Positions 41,104 through 64,000 of a stretch of DNA of 64,000 bases are shown one piece after another. The first letter of the stretch is position 1. Every line of letters starts with the position of its first letter. The DNA is from Flaccisagitta enflata. Lineage: Eukaryota > Chaetognatha > Sagittoidea > Aphragmophora. The translations under genes were made by a program, and so were the position numbers. Below the pieces are notes generated by a model, which was given only the letters and a program-made list of their open reading frames with translations, had not been told where the DNA came from and searched no databases. Location of the stretch: contig OZ231127.1 in NCBI GenBank assembly GCA_965153355.1, forward strand, positions 60,140,001 to 60,204,000. Reading direction: 5' to 3'.

Positions 41104-41850
41104 CAGCTGAGTTTCCTACGATTCTAAGAAACGTAGGAATCTGGGTTAGAAAGCTTAGGATTCTAAGTTTCCTAACCAACTTTACAATGGGAAATTGAGT
41201 TTTTCTCATTTTGATCCAGAAAGCGCATCTTCAATATTTCAAATTTTTGGGGTGGTTACTAACAACGGGCAGACATCCTCATGCCATAGAATAATAGCGT
41301 CGCCACTCTACTCAGTTGGTGGAAAAAGTGAAAGAAAAATTTTGACCTAGGTTTCTTACGTTTCTAGGTTTTCTAAGAAGATTTTGCATAGGTTTCTTAG
41401 AATTCTAGGTTCTCCAAGATTAACTAAGTCAATGAAAATGAAAATCTTTTCTAACAAAAAAGTGAATCAACCAATGAAAGGAGCACCAGATGTACAAGGA
41501 AGAAAAAATTTCTATTCTTGCTGATATTGTAAATCCTTGGAAATCTAGAATTCTAAGAAACATAAGCAACATTTTCCTAGAAAACCTAGAAACCTAAGAA
41601 ACGTAGGTAGGATTTTTTCATTCACGTTTTTTATCTATTTACAGCGGAGTGGCGATGCTATTCTTTTATGGCATCTGGATGTTGTGTCATCATGAACAAT
41701 CACCCAAGAAAGGAGAAAAATCAAAGCAGCGCTTTTTGGGTTATAATGAAAAGACTCACTTTCCCTTTGTAAAATCAGCTAGGAAACCTAGAAACGTAAG
41801 CTTTCTAACCCAGAATCCTAGGTTTCTTAGAATCGTAGGATACCTAGCTG
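41104..41850. mobile_element. Palindromic transposon, 747 bp
   Basis: Near full-length inverted arms. The ends CAGCTGAGTTTCCTACGATT and CAGCTAGGTATCCTACGATT (inverse of the right end) are flanked by TATTG on both sides (41099-41103, 41851-41855). The left duplication overlaps the TA of the preceding MITE. The arms contain many cctaggtttcttag-type sub-repeats. Confidence 0.8.
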
Positions 41851-41855
41851 TATTG

Positions 41856-42392
41856 AGCCAAAACCCCGGGGTTGGGCTTGATACAAAGATATTTTGAAGT
41901 AGATTATGAATACATAAAATGACCTTGCTAAAATTCTATGTATAATCAAAAATTAGCCAATCAAAGGCCAAAAGCAACATTTTTGCTCATTAGAAAGTCT
42001 AAACGCAACACAACGCTGCGGTCTAAATGATTGAGCTCAATGGCCTAGCTTGCAACCAGGTCGCCGGATCTTGTAACTTGAGAGGGTCCCCTAGTTATCG
42101 GGAGGGGCATCTGGTAACTTAGTAATCTGTCTGATATCTTTGATAACTTGGGGCAGAAATCTGGTAACTTTGGTAATCTAGAAGAAAAATTTAGATAATT
42201 TCTAAGATGATTTTTTGAAGTAATCTAAAATGTTTTTAAGAATCATTCATTTTGAGGCATTGAGCATGGTGTTTGGCTCTTTGCTGAATCACTCACCAAT
42301 AAACCATTGAGCGCACGGAATAACTGGCTCTGCTGCGCACTCAATAAGGCAAAACTCAACTTTGAAGAAGGCTACATGTATGAACTCAAATA
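41856..42392. other. Unassigned interval
   Basis: Contains ggtaactt/tggtaatct sub-repeats at 42110-42180. No gene recognised. Confidence 0.4.
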
Positions 42393-42552
42393 AGTCGCGT
42401 GCGGGACATAAATAACTCGAGATGACTTAAAATGACTCAAGATGACTAGAAATGACTTAAAAAGACCAAAAATGACTTAAACGAGTACATTGACCTGACT
42501 TAATGTAGCTTAATATAAATTAATATGATTCAAAATAACTTAGAATGACTTA

Positions 42553-43151
42553 CAGTACGATGGGAGCAAAGACGACCTAGATTGGAGGATAGATTTTAAG
42601 CATCTTTATTTTATTTGATATATAAAAAAATTGAGATCTATGTTACTTAAAGGTTACTCTATTGCTTGAATACATTGGCTTCTTTTATTTTTCAACTTGT
42701 GACTTGACTTCATCAGGACTTTATTTTTCAATGTTCTAACCTAGCTCATCAGATCGGGCAGAAAATTTTATATGATCTAATGAAAAATTGGCCCAATTGG
42801 ACCATTTTTACAGGTTTTATGCCTGTTTTAAGCTTTGCCCAGATATCAATTTACATAATTATTCTACATGAAATAACTGTAAAACCTGTAAAAATAGTCC
42901 AATTGAGCTGATTTTTTTTTAAAGTAATATGAAATTTTTTGCTCGATTTGATGGGCTAGGCAAGAACGTTGAAAAATGAAGTCCTGATGAAGTCAAGTCA
43001 CAAGTTCAAAAATGAGAAAAGCTAACACATTCAAGCAATAGAGCAACGTTTAACTGATTAGTATTGATCTAAATTTTTTTTATAAATCAAATAGAATCAA
43101 ATACTTAAAATCTATCCTCCAGTCTAAGTCATCTTTGCTCCCATTGTTCTG
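42553..43151. mobile_element. Palindromic Tc1/mariner-type element, 599 bp
   Basis: Ends CAGTACGATGGGAGCAAAGA and CAGAACAATGGGAGCAAAGA (inverse of the right end), with TA at 42551-42552 and 43152-43153. The arms remain complementary for nearly the whole length. No ORF. Confidence 0.88.
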
Positions 43152-43188
43152 TAGAATGGCTTAGAATGACTGAAAATAACTTTAAGTA

Positions 43189-43752
43189 CAGTAGATTCCA
43201 TCTAGACTTGAGATAACGGGGGCAAGCATTATGGAAAAACAAATGAAGCTAGGGGAGTGATATTTAAAATATAAACTAATAAAAGGATACTTTATTACCC
43301 ATGATAGCTGGTTGCTATGGAAACACATTTCCATGTATTCTCGCAAAAATATCACTATTTTGAGAAATTTTTTTCAGGGAACATTGCTTAAAATCAAATT
43401 TGCAACAACTTTCCCACAGTATGTTCTGTAAGAATATCGCTCGTTTGGCCGTTGCTAGGGAGCGTAACTATGTGTGACGGCCCCTAGCAACAGCCAAACG
43501 AGCGATATTCTTACAGAACAAACTGTGGGAAAGTTGTTGCAAATTTGACTTTAAGCAATGTTCCCAAAAAAAATTTCTCAAAATATTGATATTTTTGCGA
43601 GAATACATGGAAATGTGTTTCCATGGCAACCAGCTATCATGGGGAATAAAGCATCCTTTTATAAGTCTATATTCTAAATATCACCCCCCTGGCTTCATTT
43701 GTCATTCCTCAACGCTTGCCCCCGTTATCCCAAGTCTAGACGGAATCTACTG
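43189..43752. mobile_element. Palindromic Tc1/mariner-type element, 564 bp
   Basis: Ends CAGTAGATTCCATCTAGACT and CAGTAGATTCCGTCTAGACT (inverse of the right end), with TA at 43187-43188 and 43753-43754. The loop lies near 43450-43480 (gttgctagggagcg...cccctagcaac). Arms are about 270 bp. Confidence 0.9.
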
Positions 43753-43853
43753 TATAATAAAAAAGTAAAGTGTGACGGGCGGACCGACGGATGGACAGGT
43801 GGATCGACGGACCGACAAAGCGGGGTGTAGAGTCGAGTAGCACGCGACTAAAA

Positions 43854-44186
43854 ATAAATTAACCTACTTCAAGAAATATCAAAAGATGCAGCTTGAAATG
43901 TTATTCTAATAATAGATCACAAAAACTTTAAAAATCATGAGAGTGAATAATTTGATGATATCTTTACACAGCCATAAATCTCATTTGAAAAAATCTTTTA
44001 AGCTTTTTCTCTAAGATAAGTCAACTGAGTGATCTGAAATCAATTTTTCCTTAAAGAGCATTGATTGACGTTTTTTGTATCAAAATTTCAGAGACTTTGG
44101 TCAAATACTTTTCATTTTATATCAATTTGAAGTATGAGCAGTTTTAGGAGTGAAATAAAGAGAAAATGTTGTTTGACTATGTAGTT
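43854..44186. other. Unassigned interval
   Basis: AT-rich, no frame. Probably part of the foldback-family DNA that continues to 44830. Confidence 0.35.
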
Positions 44187-44189
44187 CCT

Positions 44190-44611
44190 CTTCAAATTGG
44201 TCTCATTTCTAAACGGATTGAGCTACAGATGCCAGATTGGTTTCAAATGAAAGATAATTTAATAGAGTTTTAGCTTTCAAAAAGAGAAAAACAGTCTTGA
44301 ACCTATTTGTCATACTTTTACAGTGCTTTCACGCTCAAGGAAGAAATCCTGATAATAAGGTTTTATTTATTGGAAAAAACATGATTATCATGTTTTTTCC
44401 TTGAGCGTGAAGGCACTATTATTGGAAAATCCAAAGATCAAAAGAATTTTGTCCAAAAATTTGGTTTCAAGGCCATGGAACTTACTCTGAATGCCAATTC
44501 ATGAACCAACCAAGGAAAATACGAAAAACTACATCGAATTATCTTTCATTTGAGACCAATCTGGCATTTGTAGCTCTATCGGTTTAGAAATGAGAGCATT
44601 TTAAAGAAAAA
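44190..44611. repeat. Inverted repeat with TTGAGCTACAGAT arms, second copy
   Basis: Arms 44190-44260 and 44537-44611 match each other inverted and match the arms at 1935-2262. A 97-bp hairpin element (44321-44417) is nested between them. Confidence 0.8.
44321..44417. mobile_element. Small hairpin MITE
   Basis: Ends CAGTGCTTTCACGCTCAAGG and the inverse (ccttgagcgtgaaggcact), 21-bp arms plus a second inner hairpin (acatgattatcatgt). TA precedes the left end; the right end is decayed. Confidence 0.75.
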
Positions 44612-45377
44612 CACTCTTGCAAACAATTTTTCAATTTTGCTTTGCTAGAAAAAGCAAATCTTCTCCAAATTGAGGTTGTAGACAAACTATTCAACCTGGA
44701 GCAACGAAATTTGGACACAAAAAACGTCAAACATAGTTCTTAAAGAGATATTTAATTTCAGATCATGAAAATGAAGCATTAGGACACAATAGCTTAATAC
44801 TTTTTTTCAGTTGAGATTGATGACCCTGTATCAACAACTCCCAAGAACTCCTAGGTGGTGCTGAGCTTTTTTCCGAGTTCGTTCCATATAATGACTAGAA
44901 TGGCGCAACTCAAAAGATGCGAGGGGTGGTCGCTGGTCAGTTAGTGATTTTAGGTGGATAAACGGCATTTTGGAAAATGGCTAACCGACGGACGGACGGA
45001 CGGACAAATCCTCTATTGGAGATGCGAGGACGCATCTAAAAAACATGCATGCGGAAATAAGTATTTACACTTTTTGGGCTATCCATAGATATGGCTTTTA
45101 TCGCACTTGATAATCTTGTACTGTTTTATCTGAATTACATCACATTACATTACGCCTACAGAATACCTCCCTATTCACGGGGCATTGACATTTTAAGCGC
45201 CACCACGGATTCTCATGAATTAAGTCGATTCAACAAAAAGAAGAAAGAAGGCCTCAAAATCATGACTGAAGAATCAGACAGTTTCATGAAAACGACGGGG
45301 TAATTGCGCCTTAATCTTGGTGACACCCTCGTCCTAAGTAGGATAGATCATCAATACAAAGTCGAGTCAAAGTGACC
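44612..45377. other. Region upstream of MORN3
   Basis: Contains an ACGG-type tail at 44985-45042 and then about 330 bp before the MORN3 ATG. No TATA box or recognisable promoter element. The 5' UTR, and possibly a non-coding first exon, should lie here, but the start site is not visible. Confidence 0.4.
44985..45042 (+). mobile_element. ACGG-type element tail, AGATGCG hairpin
   Basis: A short ACGG array (44989-45005), ctctattgg, then the hairpin AGATGCGAGGACGCATCT at 45020-45037 and AAAAA. Confidence 0.65.
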
Positions 45378-50570
<5,193 letters not shown>

Positions 50571-50675
50571 CGGAAAGATGGAAAACGAAATGGGTCCCAA
50601 AAATTACATTACATGTACTACTCTTTATCGTAGAAATGTTGACATAATAATTGACAAGATAATGTCACAATTGGG

Positions 50676-50681
50676 AATAAA
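50676..50681 (+). promoter_or_regulatory. Candidate MORN3 polyadenylation signal
   Basis: AATAAA lies 106 bases after the MORN3 stop, the first such hexamer in that direction. A T-rich stretch at 50710-50745 follows. Confidence 0.5.
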
Positions 50682-51293
50682 ACGTCATTCGAATTCGAAT
50701 ATTCGCTTAATGTTTTTTTTTTCTCTTTTGATTTTTTTTTTAACTTTGCCCTCCCACTAAAATCATCCAAGTTAGATGATTTCCAACTACGGTAATCCTT
50801 GCTCATCGCCCAAAATCAAGGCACGTTCCTAGTGAAGTGCCCCATTCATATTTGCCCCTGTGTTACAGACTGTAACAGCGGAAATCTCGATCTCAGAAAA
50901 AAAAAGCTGATTCTGAAATGAAACTTCTCCAACATTGCCTTACAAGTTCGAATTTATACAAATGTTTGCCCGGAAAAATAGTCACATCGGAAACATTTTT
51001 CGTATCGAAAATTAAATACTTCTTTAATTTTTCAAATGGCTTTTCTATAAACTTCGTGTTTTACAAAAGGACAAATACAAATCACACATTCTTAGTGTTT
51101 CCAAACACTCATTGTTCAATCAGATACGCTTTTACGTCAATTCTCACGAAAAATAGTGAACATATAAAGTCATCAAAAAAGGAAATGGTTTTTATAATGG
51201 AAGAACATACCACTCGAACATTTCTCACTTATCTTAGGTCCTTCATTTAGTCAACTATCATTTCCGTTTACCGGCTAGCTTACCTGTTCATCA
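50682..51293. other. Intergenic space between convergent genes
   Basis: T-rich then ordinary DNA. A 110-codon plus frame (50918-51250) has no recognisable feature and lies where the 3' UTR of the minus-strand gene may extend. No gene called. Confidence 0.4.
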
Positions 51294-51299
51294 TTTATT
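51294..51299 (-). promoter_or_regulatory. Candidate polyadenylation signal of the endostatin gene
   Basis: AATAAA on the minus strand, about 200 bases after the stop. It sits at the edge of an (ATTC)n array, so it could be fortuitous. Confidence 0.3.
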
Positions 51300-51381
51300 C
51301 ATTCGTTCATTATTTCATTCATTCATTCATTCATTCATTCATTCATTCATTCATTCATTCATTCATTCATTCATTCATTCA
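51297..51381. repeat. (ATTC)n microsatellite
   Basis: About 20 units. Confidence 0.96.
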
Positions 51382-51499
51382 TCCAATGCGGCATAACTTA
51401 TGCAAACATATGAAATTGGCGCTAACAGACGAGTAAATACAATGGACGTTAAGTGATTATTATAAAGCTGAATGTACACGCAAGCTTGCTAGTGATTGT

Positions 51500-62084
<10,585 letters not shown>

Positions 62085-62188
62085 CTGGAATCGAGTGTAA
62101 AGATTGTTCATTACAAGGAACGCTTCTCATTACATATGGCCCATGCTCAGGGAACATTGCAGTTTACTCCTTCTCTATAAAACATTGC

Positions 62189-62194
62189 AAATTC

Positions 62195-62261
<67 letters not shown>

Positions 62262-62351
62262 TGTGTGCGCGTGCGCGTGCGTGCGTGCGTGCGTGTGTGT
62301 GTGTGTCTGTGTGTATGTCTGTGTGAGAGATGAAGAGTCGGTGCTTGGATG

Positions 62352-62382
<31 letters not shown>
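62189..62382. repeat. Compound (GT)n, GTGC and (TC)n array
   Basis: About 30 GT units, a gcgtgcgtgc segment, more GT to 62325, a short spacer, then (TC)n at 62354-62382. Confidence 0.96.
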
Positions 62383-62386
<4 letters not shown>

Positions 62387-62600
62387 ACGAACCAAATTCG
62401 AAGACCGCGACGTGGACTGGGCAGCCCATTTTTGGACGACATGTCTTATTCCCTCGATTTGACGTTTGTACCGACTTCCATCAGTCGGACTCAGTATGGA
62501 TGACCCAAAAACTCCGCCATAAACCGAAGATGGATGACTGAATTCCAAGAAAATATGGTCAATGTTCTCATAGCCACATACCGTAGATTCTCTACAAGCG
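62380..62600 (-). pseudogene. Possible LINE reverse-transcriptase zinc-region remnant
   Basis: The minus frame reads ACRESTVCGYENIDHIFLEF, then HPSSVYGGVFGSSIL. The C-x(n)-C-G-x-E-x-I-D-H-x-F pattern resembles the zf-RVT region at the end of LINE polymerases, with the last Cys replaced by Phe. It ends in the (TC)n array. It could instead be an unrelated exon. Confidence 0.4.
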
Positions 62601-62689
62601 AGTCATACACTTTTATCTTATTTCCTATTCCTATCCTTCTGTCTGCGTCTACGTCGTCAACGTCAGAACTTCCATCTTAACTTGTCTAT

Positions 62690-62690
62690 C

Positions 62691-62733
<43 letters not shown>
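62690..62733. repeat. (CTAT)n microsatellite
   Basis: About 11 units. Confidence 0.96.
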
Positions 62734-62820
62734 GAATGAATGAATTTTATTTACGATAAAAAGCAACAAGTCGAAACTTGTTTGATCGAAGGATAGCCCA
62801 ATTAAGTCATAATAACAACT

Positions 62821-63026
62821 TTTTAGTCGCGTGCTACGCGACTCTACACCCCGCTTGGTCGGTCCGTTGGTCCGTCCGTCCGTTGGTCCATCACACTTTA
62901 TTTTTTTATTTTTTTTTTTTTTTGCAGTCTTTGGCCTCACTGCTCCTGCCCAAATGATCGAGTGACCTCAAAAAGAGCCCCTGCCCACCCGCACGCGACT
63001 GGGGTAGCCGTGTATCCGGCCTTGTT
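62821..63026 (-). mobile_element. ACGG hairpin element, AGTCGCG type, complete
   Basis: Hairpin AGTCGCGTGCTACGCGACT at 62825-62843, TCCG/TTGG tract, T-run, ggcctcactgctcctgccca, head (gcacgcgactggggtagccg, tgtatccggccttgtt). Sister of 56399-56607. Confidence 0.85.
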
Positions 63027-63104
63027 TCCAATGGGGTCCATTAAAAAGAAAGGGGGAAAAATTCATAAAATGATAAGGAAAAAAACGTAGCAATGCCAAG
63101 AATA

Positions 63105-63538
63105 CACTTTTTTTTTTATAAGAGACAGCTTTTTTGAACTCAGCCTGGGTGTTCTTAAATTTTCATCTGTTTTCAGCCTGAAATTCTCTTAAAGTGTTCT
63201 TAATTTGTTCGATGTTCATAAATGTCTAAATTGTATAAAAATACCTTATTTAGAGCAGTTGTATTTTAAACTTGATAATTGTTTTATTTTTTTTTTTTAA
63301 TATAATGCCTGATTTCATAGTTAAATTAAGAAGAGAAGTTATTTTTGAGGATAACAACCTATATTTCTGAAAAATTTGAATCAAATTCATTTTTTAGATA
63401 AGAAACTTGAATAAAATTGTTTTCAAAAATGGTTGAAGCTGATTCTCAGCCTGGGCATTCTCTTATTTTGTTCTTAAAATTTCGGCAAATCTCAGGCTCA
63501 TGTCTCTTATAAACTGGTCTCCTATAAAAAAAAAAGTG
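63105..63538. mobile_element. Tc1/mariner-type MITE with CACTTTTTTTTTTATA ends
   Basis: Ends CACTTTTTTTTTTATAAGAG and the inverse (cctataaaaaaaaaagtg) with TA on both sides (63103-63104, 63539-63540). gcctgg(g/c)tgttctta and related segments recur inverted inside. Confidence 0.78.
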
Positions 63539-63621
63539 TATGCGTAAACTTAAGTTAAAACCGTATGTGTGGGCTAAACATAAAAACATTATCAAAGGAC
63601 CAAGGCCTAGTACCAATCTAT

Positions 63622-63625
63622 CGAT

Positions 63626-63688
<63 letters not shown>

Positions 63689-63706
63689 CTTATCCAGCTA
63701 TCTATC
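63622..63706. repeat. (ATCT)n microsatellite
   Basis: About 20 units. Confidence 0.97.
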
Positions 63707-64000
63707 AATCTTTGATTTTCCTAATATATTAGTACTGTTGTCCTCTGTGCTTAAAAAGTATTTAACGTATTTCCTGTAATTAGCGCCCCGGGCGCTTTTG
63801 AAATTCGAATGAAACATTTTCATTTTTAACCTGCAATTAGCGCCCCCTCTTTGACAATTTTTTTGGGCAATAAAGCAATAAAACAGAATCCTTTTGCATT
63901 GCTTACCTATTTTTAAGCTTGTTTTGCTAAAAAGAAACTTCATTCACAGATGTGATAAAATTTTCTTCAATAAAATAATTTTGTCGTAAGCTCTCTTTCT
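63707..64000. other. Window end, relative of the ATTACCGTATTTTCTC element
   Basis: 63766-63860 contains cgtatttcctgtaattagcg and gccccgggcgcttttgaaat, matching the end of the element at 57953-58293. The rest is AT-rich with no gene. Confidence 0.5.

Larger units (their letters stand above)
42393..43853 (+). mobile_element. Long ACGG hairpin element with two nested palindromes
   Basis: Head AGTCGCGTGCGGG at 42393-42405, satellite cargo (aatgacttaaa), then two inserted TA-flanked palindromic elements (42553-43151, 43189-43752), then gtaaagtgtgacgggcggac, an ACGG array and the tail hairpin AGTCGAGTAGCACGCGACT at about 43829-43847. Without the insertions it would be about 300 bp, like 48509-48718. 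Confidence 0.7.

Noticed and set aside
50918-51250. 110-codon frame between MORN3 and the endostatin gene
   Set aside because: No recognisable feature, AT-rich, and it lies in probable 3' UTR of the opposite strand.

Overview
The window is animal nuclear DNA from an invertebrate. Two spliced genes with metazoan protein domains sit at the right-hand end, introns follow GT-AG, the standard code fits, and most of the rest is non-coding and extremely rich in microsatellites, minisatellites and small non-autonomous transposons. ACGG-type tetranucleotide elements of the kind described in bivalves and sea urchins (pearl / Helentron-associated elements, recalled from memory) recur throughout, so a marine invertebrate is plausible. 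The phylum cannot be settled from sequence alone.

Layout. 1-5.3 kb: AT-rich DNA with a 1.5-kb Tc1/mariner-type element (29-bp terminal repeats, TA duplications). 5.3-16 kb: two ACGG hairpin elements, a foldback element with a minisatellite core, several satellites, a tRNA-like SINE head, a LINE reverse-transcriptase remnant and long (GA)n, (GAA)n and (GAT)n arrays. 16.2-21.2 kb: a tandem duplication of a 2.3-2.6 kb unit holding (TC)n and (TTG)n arrays, followed by a (CAA)n/(CGA)n array in the opposite sense. 21.9-34 kb: more arrays and a cluster of foldback elements with GAGGCCCAAATCCCAGCCTC-type cores. 36-45 kb: full-length palindromic transposons, four of them nearly end to end between 40.47 and 43.75 kb, with two of these nested in a long ACGG hairpin element. 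45.4-50.6 kb (+): a complete four-exon MORN3 orthologue. 51.5-62.1 kb (-): a gene ending in a complete endostatin domain (four exons, all splice phases agree) and probably beginning with a mucin-like Ser/Thr/Pro-rich exon of about 1,100 residues.

The two genes are convergent, with stop codons 0.93 kb apart. Nothing suggests a shared pathway: MORN3 is an intracellular protein studied mainly in testis, and endostatin is a secreted matrix domain. The most unusual points are a candidate mucin-endostatin protein with no visible collagen helix, ACGG elements whose terminal hairpins differ between copies while staying paired, and a MITE whose empty site survives in a paralogous copy in the same window. 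Splice joins are inferred from sequence and not confirmed by transcripts.
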